From Staphylococcus lutrae (GTDB lineage Bacteria; Bacillota; Bacilli; Staphylococcales; Staphylococcaceae), in NCBI RefSeq assembly GCF_002101335.1, contig NZ_CP020773.1, forward strand, positions 1,240,001 to 1,304,000: a stretch of DNA of 64,000 nucleotides, written 5' to 3'. Shown in pieces: positions 49,235 to 62,125 of this stretch. Within the stretch, counting starts at the first letter, position 1. Each line of letters opens with the position of its first letter. The notes below the pieces were generated by a model that was not told the origin of the DNA, ran no database searches, and saw only the letters and a program-made list of their open reading frames with translations. The position numbers and the translations under genes were made by a program.

Positions 49235-51198
49235 GATTCGTCACTCCTATCCAATTGTTCCTCAATCGCTTGTTGCAATTTTTCGATGGCTTCTTCAACA
49301 GTGACCCCTTCAATTTGCGTTGCAGCATTTGTCAGGTGACCGCCACCGCCCAATGCTTCCATCGTTAATTGTACATTAAATTCACCAAGAGAGCGTGCTG
49401 ACATCCCAATCAGATTCTCTTCACGCCGTGCCACAACATAAGCGGCTTCCACACCATCTAAACTTAACAATTCGTCAGCGGCTTGTGCAACCGTCACAGG
49501 ATGATAAATTTTTTCATCTGCCCCGTGTGCAATCGCAATGCCATTATTTTGTAATTTAACTGTACGAATCAATTCCGAACGATTAATATACGTCTCAATG
49601 TCATCCTTTAAGAAATGTTGTGTCAATATCGTATCCGCACCGTGTGCACGTAAATAACTAGCCGCATCAAAAGTTCTTGATCCCGTACGCAACGTAAAGT
49701 TTCGTGTATCGACAATAATCCCTGCATACATCACTGTCGATTCTAAACGCGTTAAACGTTGTTCCGTTGGTTGATACTCGAGTAACTCAGTGACCAACTC
49801 GGCAGTGGAACTTGCATACGGTTCCATGTATACGAGTAACGGGTTTGAAATAAAGCTATCACCACGGCGATGATGGTCAATCACAACTTTACGATTCGCT
49901 TTGTTTAAAATGTTCTCGTCAATGACCATCTCAGGTTTATGTGTGTCGACAACGACAAGTGTTGTCCGTGAAGTCATCATATTCCACGCATCATCTGAAG
50001 TCACAAAGCGTTCTTTCAACTCAGGCTTCTCATCAATTTCGTCCATGACACGCCGTAACGTTGGATCAATATCTGACTCATTCAACACAATATACGCTTC
50101 TAAGTTGTTCATCATGGCAAAGCGTGTGACACCAATCGCAGCACCGATTGCATCTAAATCTGGACGTTTATGTCCCATCACAATCACTTTGTCGCCTTCT
50201 AACAAAATGTCTTTTAATGCGTGGGAGATGACACGCGCTCTCACTCGTGTACGTTTTTCCATTGGATCCGTTTTACCGCCATAGAAACGCACATTACCAT
50301 TCATGTTTTTTATCGCCACTTGGTCACCGCCGCGACCGAGTGCAAGGTCTAGTCCTGATTGGGAAAGTTCACCTAAATCAATTAAGTTCTCTGAGCCTTC
50401 ACCTATACCAATACTTAATGTTAGCTGCGCGCGGTAACCGACACTTTTTTCACGAAGCTGACTCAGAATATCAAACTTGGTTGACTCTAACTCACGTAAA
50501 ATGCGACGATTTAAATATGCGATGAACTGATCTGAACTGTAACGTTTGAAGAACACATGATGCGTTTGTGCCCAACGACTAATCACACGGGTCACCATCG
50601 AGTTGATTTCTGAACGTTGGGTATCATTCATATTTTGCGTGATTTCATCATAGTTATCTAAAAACAATGTTGCAATAATCGGTTGTTGGTCATCATATGC
50701 TTCTTGAATCGCTGCTTCTTCTGTAATATCCAAGAAATACAGCATCTGCTCTTGTTCTGAATAGCGTACGCGATAAGCATAGGTCCCATCTTCAATTTCT
50801 ATTTCTCTCGCTTTTTCGAGTTGTTTTAAAATATTGGGGTACACTTCGTTGATTGGATCTGATATCACATTTCTCTCAATCCGTTCTGACATAAAAGGAT
50901 TAACCCACTCGATTTGATCATTATCATCTAAAACAATCAAACCTAATGGCATCGTCTTCACTGCGCGGTCGCTACCAATCGATATTTTACCGCTCAAACC
51001 ATCTAAATAATGGTCTAAATGATGATACAATCGTCTAAATATAAAAATACTGATAATGAGCATGACAAACAACAAAATAGCAGCTAAAAAGGCAAGCCAT
51101 TGGTTAAAGAAAAATAATACACCTACAATGATTATTGCTGTAACGGTCATCACTAAAAAAGGGACAACGAGCGATTTCTTCATTGAATGACGATTCAT
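49231..51198 (-). CDS. gdpP: Cyclic-di-AMP phosphodiesterase GdpP
   Basis: 655 residues from the ATG at 51196-51198 ([15 protein letters not shown]), AGAGGTGA 5 bases upstream. Two membrane spans (about 10-55), PAS-like domain (about 80-170), degenerate GGDEF domain (about 170-300) and DHH/DHHA1 phosphodiesterase with [22 protein letters not shown] and VVIDHHRRG, ending [12 protein letters not shown]. It breaks down c-di-AMP and so affects K+ transport (KdpD senses c-di-AMP), wall stress and beta-lactam tolerance. The catalytic motifs look intact. Confidence 0.95.
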
Positions 51199-51202
51199 CT
51201 TG

Positions 51203-52129
51203 TCACCTCTTATCATTTTTAATCATACGTTTTAAATTCAATCCGAGATCAAGTAAACCAATTAAACGTGTCATGGGGTAGAATATAATTCCTACAATGA
51301 CGAGCAATACTTTTAGTGCGTTCGGCATACGTTTCACTGTGGAAAAATAATGAATGAAACTAAGCCCCTGCACAATCAACAAAAATCCTAAAACGAGTTG
51401 AAAGTTAATGCCAATACTATTCGGTGTCGTTGCAGGAGGTGTCGTAATGGTTGTCAATAATGCCAATGCATACATAATAAAAATGGAACGCTTCATTTGC
51501 CATGAATAGAGTGGACGAAAGACTGGCGTTGCCACCTTGAACTTGCGCAATATTGGAAAAATCACTGTTAACGCCACGATGAGATAAATAGCAATGGCAA
51601 TGACGATCATCCCTGGCATTTGTATAGCAAGTTGCTGAATAGAATGATTTAAAATGTCTTGTGCCTGTTGATCTAAATTTTGTAAAGTTGCCGCTTGCTC
51701 CACTATTGAGCGGTACGGTTGTAACAAGGCATCTGCATATGGGAGCTTTTTCATACTCTGTAGTATCATCATCACACTCAAAATCAGTATACTCGCCGTC
51801 AGTGTACTTACATATATAATGCGTTCTTTAGACGCACGTTGCTGCAACAATTGAGCAATGACCATACTCAACATTAAAGTAATGATTAGTAATGACATGA
51901 CCCATACATTGCCTGTTAGCGTCGAAAGTACAATCGTTATGAACGCAACAAGCCCAAATGAATGTTGAGATCGGTACCATAATACGATGCCGGGTATGAA
52001 TGCAAAACACGCTAAAATCAAAGCCAACCACGGCATGAGATGTATCACTAAAATCATCACGAGTAAAGCCACCGTGCTGATGAGTGTTGCTTTAAGATCA
52101 ATTTTCGAAAACAAAGAAGCCACTTCCAA
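51203..52129 (-). CDS. YybS-like DUF2232 membrane protein
   Basis: 308 residues, with eight or so hydrophobic segments and little soluble sequence, starting MEVASLFSKIDLKATLIS. It matches the DUF2232 (YybS) gene that always precedes gdpP in staphylococci. Function unknown. Its stop lies 4 bases before the gdpP start. Confidence 0.85.
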   Translation of the reverse strand: MEVASLFSKIDLKATLISTVALLVMILVIHLMPWLALILACFAFIPGIVLWYRSQHSFGLVAFITIVLSTLTGNVWVMSLLIITLMLSMVIAQLLQQRASKERIIYVSTLTASILILSVMMILQSMKKLPYADALLQPYRSIVEQAATLQNLDQQAQDILNHSIQQLAIQMPGMIVIAIAIYLIVALTVIFPILRKFKVATPVFRPLYSWQMKRSIFIMYALALLTTITTPPATTPNSIGINFQLVLGFLLIVQGLSFIHYFSTVKRMPNALKVLLVIVGIIFYPMTRLIGLLDLGLNLKRMIKNDKR

Positions 52130-52249
52130 ACTTTTTTAATCTATAGTCTTTATTTTACAAGTTTTGTAATATGAATACAATTTGCACTATTTTATTTTCC
52201 GCATCTTACCACTCAATTACAAAGCTTTGTGTTGTTTGAACAAACTTAG

Positions 52250-52291
52250 AAAAGCTATATTCTAGCTATTATCCCTAAAATATAGCTTTTT
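52250..52291. terminator. Terminator downstream of metX
   Basis: AAAAGCTATATT pairs with AATATAGCTTTT, followed by T residues on the plus side. It probably acts in both directions. Confidence 0.7.
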
Positions 52292-52334
52292 GTCTAGTAT
52301 TCTGAGCGAACATATTTAACATAAAAGTAGGGTA

Positions 52335-53299
52335 TTACCGTCTAAACTTGGAAACTTTTAAAAAATGATATAAGTAGGGGGCCCAATCATTAAAATTCAA
52401 GAGAAAACCATCATGTCCTACGTTATCAGGAACAAAAAAGTGGCGATGAAATTTAAAATATGCGCCTAATGCTTCAACTTGATCATTAGGATACAACAAA
52501 TCATCTGTAAACCCAAATGTCAGTACTTTCGTCTCTAATTGTTGGAATACTGCTTCAACATCATCACGACCTTGATGTATATCATGACTGTCTAACACAC
52601 CAAGAAGTGTGAGATAACATTGTAAATCAAACTGCTCCTTAAATTTATTTCCCTGATACTTTTGATACGATACGACTTCATCTGGGGTAAAGCGGGCATC
52701 ATAGCTTTTAGAAGAACGATAGGTTAAAAATCCAAGTTGTCTAGCGATACTCAGCCCTTCCTTACCCCCTAAGTAAATCGCTTGACGTGCAATCTCATTA
52801 AAAGCTCGACTATATGAAGAGGTTTTTTCTGTGGCTGCAAGTATAATCGCTTTTTTAACATTAAATTTTTGATTGTATAGAAGTTCCATGACTTGCATCC
52901 CCCTAAAGAGCCACCAATGAGTACATCAATCTGCTGATAGCCCAATGCAGCGATACCCATCTCAAGTGCACGGACAATATCGCGCAAGGTCAATTTTTGT
53001 GGAAAATTAGGATCGGTTAAACGGGAACTTGAACCAAATGGACTACCAATCACATTAAATGTAAGAAATTGATAATCATGTACAGGTACATACCCTCCAT
53101 CAATAATCTCACGCCACCAACCTGGCTTTTCTTCTGTACCATACGTTAAGTGGTTGCCTGTTAGCGCATGGCAAACAACAGCAAGGGGTTGACCAGAATA
53201 GCCTACATATTCATAGCGTAATTTTAAATTTTCAATCGACTCACCCGACGCTGTCATAAATGGGCCCAATTCCAAAGTATCTACTCGATAATTCATCAT
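52335..53299 (-). pseudogene. metX: Homoserine O-acetyltransferase, frameshifted
   Basis: An alpha/beta-hydrolase of about 321 residues when repaired. The first frame (from the ATG at 53297-53299) reads to the nucleophile elbow GGSLGG, then shifts. The second frame resumes at once with MQVMELLYNQKFNVKKAIIL and ends with the Asp (FTDDLLYP) and His (VGHDGFL) of the triad. The break is at a run of five G (52899-52903, C on the plus strand), where six would encode Gly-Gly and restore the frame. It makes O-acetylhomoserine for methionine synthesis and is preceded by a SAM riboswitch. As read it is inactive, or the base count is wrong. Confidence 0.85.
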
Positions 53300-53318
53300 T
53301 TAAGACTGCCCTCCCTCT

Positions 53319-53355
53319 AAAAATAAAAAAGTCATATTACCTTTATACGGCAATA
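53319..53355 (-). terminator. Riboswitch-controlled terminator before metX
   Basis: TATTGCC pairs with GGTAATA (one G-U pair; 53336-53355). The minus strand continues TGACTTTTTTATTTTT. It forms the expression platform of the SAM riboswitch. Confidence 0.75.
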
Positions 53356-53381
53356 CAACTCAGTAAATCAGTTAACGAATG

Positions 53382-53485
53382 AACTTATCATCCACGTGTG
53401 TGGTTGGTTGTAGCACCGTACTTAGATGTTTAAGTGGTTGCTGAAGTGTCACAGGGCCAAATCCCTCAACTTCTCTCAATAAGTT
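53382..53485 (-). ncRNA. SAM-I (S-box) riboswitch
   Basis: P1 AACTTAT/ATAAGTT encloses the conserved core: GAGAGAAGTTGAGGGATT, then GGCCCTGTGA, CAGCAACC and GGTGCTACA. These are the S-box blocks. With SAM bound, the terminator at 53319-53355 should form and stop metX transcription. Confidence 0.9.
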
Positions 53486-53547
53486 TTTTATGATATCTAG
53501 TTTGAATTTCATCATACCTTATATAGGTCATATATGCAAATGATTAA

Positions 53548-53877
53548 TTAGAATAATCCGATAATTCTCAAAAATGCAACACTCACCATTCCAATAATGA
53601 CGGTAACAGTTAAACTTTTTGTCCACAATGCAAAAAGTATTGTAGGAATCAGTGCCCATATAAAAATCCAATTCAACGTATACCCCATGACGCCCTGTTG
53701 CTGCTGAATCAAACCGTCCACGACTAATGCAGTAAATAGCGTAATAGGAATAAACGTGAGCCATTTTAATACTTTTTCAGACAGCTCAACTTTAGAAATC
53801 ATCACAAATGGCGCAATACGTATGAGCAATGTAACTAAACCTGATAAGACAATCGTCCAAAATAAATATAATGTCAT
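53548..53877 (-). CDS. azlD: AzlD-like small subunit of a branched-chain amino acid exporter
   Basis: 109 residues with four hydrophobic helices and the family pattern TLLIRIAPFV near the N-terminus. AzlD pairs with AzlC to export branched-chain amino acids or analogues. Its ATG overlaps the azlC stop by 4 bases. Confidence 0.85.
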   Translation of the reverse strand: MTLYLFWTIVLSGLVTLLIRIAPFVMISKVELSEKVLKWLTFIPITLFTALVVDGLIQQQQGVMGYTLNWIFIWALIPTILFALWTKSLTVTVIIGMVSVAFLRIIGLF

Positions 53878-54575
53878 CGATCAATCACCATCCCTATCGT
53901 GGCACTACATGTAGATGCAAGCAAAATCGCCAAATAAGAAGGCATAAAGAGACTTAATAACAACATCATGACAATGACGATACCGACTAAAAAAAGATAA
54001 ACGCGTAGTTTCGTTTTTGTTATCCCTTCAAATTGTGAAATCGCTAAAAAGATAAACATTGCCGTAATCGCATAATCGAGCCCAAAAGTTTCAGGATGTT
54101 TGAAAAAATCTCCAAGCAATGCACCTAACACCGTAACAAGCGCCCAAAATAAATAAGCCAATACATTTAAACCATACATCCATTGATGCGTAATAGAGAA
54201 ACCTTTCGTATAAGGGGTAATCGCAACCGCAAACGTTTCATCGGTCACTAAACTCCCCACGCCTATTCTATGTAAAATAGAGTGCTGTTTAAATTGTGGC
54301 GCTAAGGTCATACTCAATAAAAACATGCGACTGTTGACAATCGCCGTCGTCAAAACGATAATCCATATCGGTGTCTGTACCGCAACCAATGTGATAATAA
54401 TAAATTGAGCAGCCCCTGCATAGACGAATAATGAAAACAACAGAATTTCTAAAATACTAAAACCTGAAGCAACACTCACAATACCAAACGAAAAGCCTAC
54501 CCCTGCATAACCTAATAATGTTGGAATGCAATCTTGTATCCCTTGTTTAAACGTTGTATAACGCAAAAGACTCAC
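53874..54575 (-). CDS. azlC: AzlC-like branched-chain amino acid exporter subunit
   Basis: 233 residues with about seven hydrophobic segments, and the AzlC features GVGFSFGIVSVASGFS and FVYAGAAQFIII near the N-terminus and LVTDETFAV in the middle. It acts with AzlD in the membrane. Standard location between serS and metX in staphylococci. Confidence 0.87.
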   Translation of the reverse strand: MSLLRYTTFKQGIQDCIPTLLGYAGVGFSFGIVSVASGFSILEILLFSLFVYAGAAQFIIITLVAVQTPIWIIVLTTAIVNSRMFLLSMTLAPQFKQHSILHRIGVGSLVTDETFAVAITPYTKGFSITHQWMYGLNVLAYLFWALVTVLGALLGDFFKHPETFGLDYAITAMFIFLAISQFEGITKTKLRVYLFLVGIVIVMMLLLSLFMPSYLAILLASTCSATIGMVIDR

Positions 54576-54791
54576 CCCTTAAAAATTAGTATTTATTATA
54601 TTATAGGATATCACACTATGCCAAGAGGTTAGTCTAACCTCAATCATACCGAAGTCTAACCGGAAGTGTAAAAACATTGTCATACCCGCAAAGATACGTT
54701 TTTAGAAAATTAAGAAAAAACAATGTCGCTGTCCTGTGCTTATGAAGCACGTGTAGGTCTACAACGACCGAATGACATTTTGTTCTACAAT

Positions 54792-54819
54792 AAAAAGCCG
54801 AGAGCATCCTCGGCTTTTT
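54792..54819. terminator. serS terminator
   Basis: AAAAAGCCGAG pairs with CTCGGCTTTTT. Symmetrical, so probably bidirectional. Confidence 0.9.
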
Positions 54820-54853
54820 ACATAAATATTTTTAGATTTTTCAACGTATTGGC

Positions 54854-56420
<1,567 letters not shown>

Positions 56421-56427
56421 CGTGTTT

Positions 56428-56456
56428 AATATAACAAACAATTTTTCGAATAGCAA
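56428..56456 (-). promoter_or_regulatory. serS promoter
   Basis: TTGCTA, 17-bp spacer, TATATT on the minus strand, just upstream of the T-box leader and adjacent to the hutH stop codon. Confidence 0.7.
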
Positions 56457-56459
56457 GTT

Positions 56460-57961
56460 TTATTTTTGATAGGCCAATGCTTGTAAATAATGGGCTACAT
56501 TTTCGATATCTTGATGGAACTGTCGGTCTGTTTGTATAGAAGGCACCACTTTACGCAACGCCTCATACTGTTCTCGTGTCTTCGGTGAGAGTTGATCGAC
56601 ATTCCGCAATTCCACTGCTTGAGCAGCAATAATCGCTTCAATTGCTATGACTCTGCGCGTATTTTCTAAAATTTGGTATCCATGTCGTGCTGCAATTGTC
56701 CCCATTGAAACATGGTCCTCTTGGTTTGCTGAAGATGGGATAGAATCCACACTCGCGGGGTGTGCTAAAGTTTTATTTTCTGAAACAAGACTCGCCGCAG
56801 CATACTGCATAATCATTGCACCACTTTGTAAACCCGGTTCCGGACTTAAAAAAGCTGGTAATCCCCCATTTAATTGTGGATTAACAAGTCGTTCTAAGCG
56901 GCGCTCTGCCACATTCGCGAGTTCGCTCGTTCCAATTTTTAAGAAATCTAGCGCAAATGCAATGGGCTGTCCATGGAAATTCCCCCTGAAATGACCAAGG
57001 TCTCATCATCTTCACTAAAAATAAGTGGATTATCATTTGCTGCGTTCATTTCAAATTCTAACTTCTCACGTACATACTGAATCACCTGAAAGCTTGCACC
57101 ATGGATTTGTGGAATACACCGTAACGTGTAAGGGTCTTGAACGCGCATTTCACCTTGTCTTGTTGTGAGTTGTGAACCTTCAAGCCAGTCTAACATCCGT
57201 CTTGCTACAGCTGTCTGCTCTTCAAAATTACGCACACGATGCACCGCTTCATGATATGCATCTGTAATACCTCGTAGGGCTTGATGCGTGAGTGCCGCAA
57301 TCCATTCAGATTGATAAGCTAAGTTTTCAGTTTCAATTAATGTGATGACACCTTGTGCCGTCATCGCCTGTGTTCCATTAATAAGCGCTAAGCCTTCCTT
57401 CGCTTGCAAAGTTAATGGTGCATGCTGTAATTGTTTTAAGACGTCCGAGCTGTCTAAAACTTCCCCTTGATATGCCACTTTCCCCTCACCAATCAATGCC
57501 AACGCAAGATGTGAAAGTGGTGCTAAGTCACCTGATGCACCGAGAGAACCTTGTTGTGGAATGATAGGGATGATGCGCGCATTAATAAAGAAGACCAGTT
57601 GATTCACTAAGTCCATCGTGACACCTGAATGCCCTTTTAATAATGTGTTTAAACGCAAAATCATCATCACTAACGAGACATTAGACTCGAAAGGTTTCCC
57701 CATTCCACACGCATGTGAACGAATTAAATTTACTTGTAATTGATTGTATTTTTCCTGATCAATACGTACATCACTAAACAAACCAAAGCCCGTTGTAATA
57801 CCATAGATGGTTTCTTTATTTGCAATAATCCGTTCTACAATCGCGCGACTCTTTTCGACACGTGTTTGTGCATCGGACGTCACTTCAACTTTTCCTTCAT
57901 GCGCTAAAAACGCACGAATCGCCTCAATGGTTAATTGTTCTCCTGTCAAACGTAATATCAT
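56460..57961 (-). pseudogene. hutH: Histidine ammonia-lyase, frameshifted
   Basis: Repaired length is about 500 residues, normal for HutH. The first frame (from the ATG at 57959-57961) includes the MIO-forming Ala-Ser-Gly in [14 protein letters not shown] and runs to AANDNPLIF, then shifts after SGG. The second frame carries [20 protein letters not shown] and the rest of the family C-terminus. The break is a run of five G (56982-56986, C on the plus strand); six would read Gly-Gly-Asn-Phe-His and continue correctly. HutH converts histidine to urocanate. The same kind of lesion as in metX. Confidence 0.88.
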
Positions 57962-58290
57962 GATTATCCCCCGTCTTCAAGCACTTGCCGTTATACCTTT
58001 ATTTCAGCTCTATCGATTGCGCAAAAGATGACCCCTTGTGCCTTCATAAAAATATGACACGCTTGTTTCCTTCAGTATAGAATTGTTAAAACACACATAC
58101 AATACTTTTCGCCAAATCCGTAATATGGTATCAAATTAATCATTTAACGTATTAAATTAAAATAATGTGTCATTTTACTTTTGATTAACAAGTACAAATA
58201 AGGATAAAAATAATAATTCAATTAACCTATGTAGTGATTTAAATTAATAGACATAACAGATGATATTGCGACTAAACATGAGAATGGCTA
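57962..58290. other. Intergenic region between hutH and nnrD
   Basis: AT-rich. It should contain the hutH promoter on the minus strand. No ORF or structured RNA seen. Confidence 0.35.
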
Positions 58291-58317
58291 TTGACGAAAG
58301 ACCAAACCAGGTATAAT
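58291..58317 (+). promoter_or_regulatory. nnrD promoter
   Basis: TTGACG at 58291 and TATAAT at 58312 (15-bp gap; 17 bp if the overlapping TAATAT is the -10). Confidence 0.6.
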
Positions 58318-58363
58318 ATATCTTGTTGTAATAATGGAAAATCCAGATAGGAGGGTCTCAAAC

Positions 58364-59176
58364 GTGAAAACATTGTCAGCTGTTCATATACCTAAACGTA
58401 AAGAAGAGACACATAAAGGCGATTATGGACGTATCTTATTGATTGGCGGTAACGCAAACCTTGGTGGCGCAATTATGTTAGCAGCACGTGCTTGTGTTTA
58501 CAGTGGAAGTGGTCTCATTACTGTCGCAACACACCCAACAAATCATGTCGCGCTCCATTCTCGTTGTCCTGAAGCGATGGTGATTGACATCAATGACACG
58601 AAAAAATTGACAAAAATGATTGAAGCTTCGGATTGTATATTGATTGGTCCAGGTTTAGGATTAGATTTTAAAGGTAATAATGCGATGACATTTCTTTTAC
58701 AAAATATTCAACCGCATCATACCTTAATTGTTGATGGTGATGCAATTTCAATCGTCAGCAAATTAAAACCTGAGATTCCAGCTTGCAATGTCATTTATAC
58801 CCCACATCAAAAGGAGTGGGAGCGTTTGAGTGGCATTCCAATAGAGGAACAAACTTATGAAACAAACCGAATGGCTGCTGATCGCTTAAGAGGCACAGTC
58901 GTACTTAAGAAACATGGGACAGAAATCTACTTTAAAGACGATGACTATAAGCTAGAAATTGGAAGTCCTGCTATGGCTACTGGCGGAATGGGTGACACAC
59001 TCGCTGGGATGATTACAAGTTTTGTCGGACAATTTGACAATTTAGTCGATGCGATTACAAGTGCCACTTATACACATAGTTACATTGGAGACAAGTTATC
59101 ACAAGAAATGTATGTCGTTCCGCCATCAAAGATGATTGATGAAATTCCGTATGCCATGAAACAATTAGAAAGTTAA
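58364..59176 (+). CDS. nnrD: ADP-dependent NAD(P)H-hydrate dehydratase
   Basis: 270 residues from GTG 58364, chosen because GGAGG lies about 9 bases upstream; a frame-matched upstream start lacks a ribosome site. Ribokinase-like fold with HKGDYGRILLIGGNANLGGA, YTPHQKEWERLSG and the catalytic ATGGMGDTLAG. It repairs hydrated NADH and NADPH. Only the dehydratase domain is present, as in staphylococci, with no epimerase fused. Confidence 0.92.
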   Translation: MKTLSAVHIPKRKEETHKGDYGRILLIGGNANLGGAIMLAARACVYSGSGLITVATHPTNHVALHSRCPEAMVIDINDTKKLTKMIEASDCILIGPGLGLDFKGNNAMTFLLQNIQPHHTLIVDGDAISIVSKLKPEIPACNVIYTPHQKEWERLSGIPIEEQTYETNRMAADRLRGTVVLKKHGTEIYFKDDDYKLEIGSPAMATGGMGDTLAGMITSFVGQFDNLVDAITSATYTHSYIGDKLSQEMYVVPPSKMIDEIPYAMKQLES

Positions 59177-59305
59177 ATCATCTGCGACATCACACACGGG
59201 TTTATCGATACAAAGCTTAGGGCGTATTGAGACGATTGTTGTATTAAAATATTGTCTCAGTTCCGCTATAGTTTTGTCGGACATTATCATGCCTTTTTAC
59301 GTGAT

Positions 59306-59357
59306 CAGTCCCCCATATTGAAGCTGAGCACACCTTGGCTTTGATTTTGGGGGGCTG
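59306..59357. repeat. Long imperfect hairpin downstream of nnrD
   Basis: CAGTCCCCCATATTGAAGC pairs with GCTTTGATTTTGGGGGGCTG with few mismatches. No strong T-run follows. It may be a terminator for nnrD or a small repeat element. Confidence 0.45.
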
Positions 59358-59409
59358 TTTGTGTTCAAAACATCTTATTTCCAATCCACGACTATGAACC
59401 TCAATCAAT

Positions 59410-59456
59410 AAAAAAGGCGATCATGCTAGTATATCCACTAGACGGTCGCCTTTTTT
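59410..59456. terminator. Bidirectional terminator of gyrA/nnrD
   Basis: AAAAAAGGCGA-C arm pairs with G-TCGCCTTTTTT around an inner CTAGT/ACTAG hairpin. Confidence 0.88.
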
Positions 59457-59462
59457 AATTAT

Positions 59463-62090
59463 TTATTGATCTTCATTTTCAATATCTTCGTTCACACGAT
59501 CCATAAAATCTTGTCTTAATGACACTTGTTCAGTCGTTTCATCTGCTGTCTCTGTTTGAGTAGACGCATTCTCAGTCGATACCTTTTCTTCGACATCCGT
59601 TTGAACCGCTTCTTGTGTCTCTGTGAGATCGTCTTCTTCGATAGATTCAGGCTCTTTCTTAACTTTTGCTACAGTCGAAACGTATTGCGAATCATCTAAG
59701 CGAATCAGTCGTACACCTTGAGCCATCCGACCGTTCACTGAGATGTCTGAGACTTCCATACGAATGATCACACCTTGGTTCGTCACAACCATTAAGTCTT
59801 CATCACCTTCAACAGTAGCAATACATACGAGTCGTCCATTTCGTTCAGTAATTTTTGCTGTTTTGACACCCATTCCGCCGCGGTGAGACAAACGGTACTC
59901 TTCAATAGGTGTTCGTTTACCGTAACCTTTTTCTGTCACCACTAAGATTTCATTATTCGTATCTTCATTGGCAACACCGAGTCCAATCACTTCATCACCT
60001 TCTCTGAGTCGAATACCTTTTACACCTGCTGCAATACGACTCATTGCACGCACATCAGACTCTTTAAAACGAATAAGGGAAGCTTGTGCTGTACCGATAA
60101 GGATATGTTTCTCACCATCTGTTAAACGAACGGCAATCAATTCATCATCATCACGGAATTTAATTGCAATCTTACCATTACTTTGGATACGGTTAAAATT
60201 GCTTAGTGCCGAGCGTTTAATCAATCCTTTTTTCGTTACAAATACAAGGAAATCTTCTTCAGAATTCAGATCTTTGACCGCGATCATCGTACTGATGACT
60301 TCATCTTGATCCAAATCAATAACGTTAACGATCGGAATCCCTTTAGACTGACGGGAGAGTTCCGGCACCTCATAACCTTTAAGTTTATACACACGTCCTT
60401 TATTCGTAAAGAACAGTACGTGATCGTGTGTGCTCGTTGTCACTAATTGACTCACAAAATCATCTTCCAACGTATTCATACCTTGAACACCACGACCGCC
60501 ACGATGTTGTGAACGATATGTGGAAGCTGGAAGTCGTTTAATGTAATTGTTATGGCTGAGTGTAATAACAATTTGTTCTTCTGGAATCAAATCTTCATCT
60601 TCTAGCTGATCCACACCACCCAGTTGAATTTCCGTACGGCGATCATCACCAAACTTTTCTTTAATCTCAGTCAGCTCTTCACGCACGAGTGCCAATAGCT
60701 TCTCTTCATTAGCTAAGATCGCTTCTAATTCCGCAATATAGGCAATCAAATCGTTATATTCTTGCTCAATTTTATCACGCTCTAAGCCTGTCAGACGTCT
60801 TAAACGCATATCTAAAATCGCTTGGGCTTGCCGCTCTGATAAAGTAAATCGAGACTGCAAGCTTTCCATCGCAATCTTATCTGTTTCCGATTCACGAATA
60901 GTTGTAATAATCTCATCAATATGATCAAGTGCGATTCTTAAGCCTTCTAGAATGTGGGCACGGTCTTTCGCTTTGCGTAAATTATAAGCTGTACGTCGAC
61001 GTACTACTTCTTTTTGATGTTCTAAATAGTGATACAAAGCTTGTTTTAAATTGATCAATTGTGGGCGTCCATTTACTAAAGCAATCATATTGACACCAAA
61101 AGACGTTTGTAACGGCGTTTGTTTGTACAAGTTGTTTAAAATAACACTTGCATTGGCATCTTTGCGCACATCAATAACGACCCGCACGCCTGTACGTAAA
61201 CTCGTTTCGTCACGTAAGTCCGTAATGCCATCAATCTTTTTATCGCGTACAAGTTCTGCAATTTTTTCAATCATACGGGCTTTATTCACTTGGAATGGAA
61301 TTTCGGTTACGACAATACGCTCACGACCGCCACCTCGAGATTCAATTTCAGCTTTAGCACGCATAATGACAGAGCCTCTCCCTGTTTCATAGGCACGTCG
61401 AATACCACTCTTACCTAAAATCAAGCCTGCCGTCGGAAAGTCTGGACCTTGAATATCTTCCATCAATTCATTAATCGTAATGTCAGGGTTGTGACTTAGA
61501 CTTAAGACACCATCGATGACTTCACGCATATTATGAGGGGGAATATTCGTTGCCATCCCTACCGCAATACCAGAAGCACCATTGACCAATAAATTCGGGA
61601 AACGAGCAGGTAAGACACTTGGCTCACGCTCATTTCCATCATAGTTATCAATAAAATCAATCGTATCTTTATTGATATCTCTTAATAATTCTAAAGCAAG
61701 TTTTGTCATACGGGCTTCCGTATAACGCATTGCTGCCGCACCATCACCATCCATCGAACCGAAGTTACCTTGTCCATCTACAAGTGGATAACGATAGCTG
61801 AAATCCTGTGCCATACGTACCATTGCTTCATAAATTGACGAATCTCCATGAGGATGATATTTCCCCATGACATCCCCTACGATACGGGCAGATTTTTTAT
61901 ATGGCTTATCTGGCGTCATGCCTTGTTCATTAAGACCATACAAAATACGGCGATGTACAGGCTTGAGACCATCTCTTACGTCTGGCAAAGCACGAGAGAC
62001 AATAACGCTCATCGCATAATCTAAAAACGATTCGCGCATCTCTTTGCTGATATTGCGTTCATTAATTCTTGATTCAGATATTTCAGCCAT
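59463..62090 (-). CDS. gyrA: DNA gyrase subunit A
   Basis: 875 residues from the ATG at 62088-62090 ([13 protein letters not shown]), GGAGG upstream. Breakage-reunion domain with catalytic Tyr in [10 protein letters not shown], and C-terminal beta-pinwheel with the GyrA box QRGGRGVQ. The quinolone region reads [14 protein letters not shown], with both serines and the Glu present, which is the susceptible-type sequence. A C-terminal acidic tail rich in Glu and Thr (last 60 residues or so) is typical. Follows gyrB by 35 bases. Confidence 0.97.
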   Translation of the reverse strand: MAEISESRINERNISKEMRESFLDYAMSVIVSRALPDVRDGLKPVHRRILYGLNEQGMTPDKPYKKSARIVGDVMGKYHPHGDSSIYEAMVRMAQDFSYRYPLVDGQGNFGSMDGDGAAAMRYTEARMTKLALELLRDINKDTIDFIDNYDGNEREPSVLPARFPNLLVNGASGIAVGMATNIPPHNMREVIDGVLSLSHNPDITINELMEDIQGPDFPTAGLILGKSGIRRAYETGRGSVIMRAKAEIESRGGGRERIVVTEIPFQVNKARMIEKIAELVRDKKIDGITDLRDETSLRTGVRVVIDVRKDANASVILNNLYKQTPLQTSFGVNMIALVNGRPQLINLKQALYHYLEHQKEVVRRRTAYNLRKAKDRAHILEGLRIALDHIDEIITTIRESETDKIAMESLQSRFTLSERQAQAILDMRLRRLTGLERDKIEQEYNDLIAYIAELEAILANEEKLLALVREELTEIKEKFGDDRRTEIQLGGVDQLEDEDLIPEEQIVITLSHNNYIKRLPASTYRSQHRGGRGVQGMNTLEDDFVSQLVTTSTHDHVLFFTNKGRVYKLKGYEVPELSRQSKGIPIVNVIDLDQDEVISTMIAVKDLNSEEDFLVFVTKKGLIKRSALSNFNRIQSNGKIAIKFRDDDELIAVRLTDGEKHILIGTAQASLIRFKESDVRAMSRIAAGVKGIRLREGDEVIGLGVANEDTNNEILVVTEKGYGKRTPIEEYRLSHRGGMGVKTAKITERNGRLVCIATVEGDEDLMVVTNQGVIIRMEVSDISVNGRMAQGVRLIRLDDSQYVSTVAKVKKEPESIEEDDLTETQEAVQTDVEEKVSTENASTQTETADETTEQVSLRQDFMDRVNEDIENEDQ

Positions 62091-62125
62091 CAAGATATCC
62101 TCCTTCTCATTTCCCAATTCTCATT

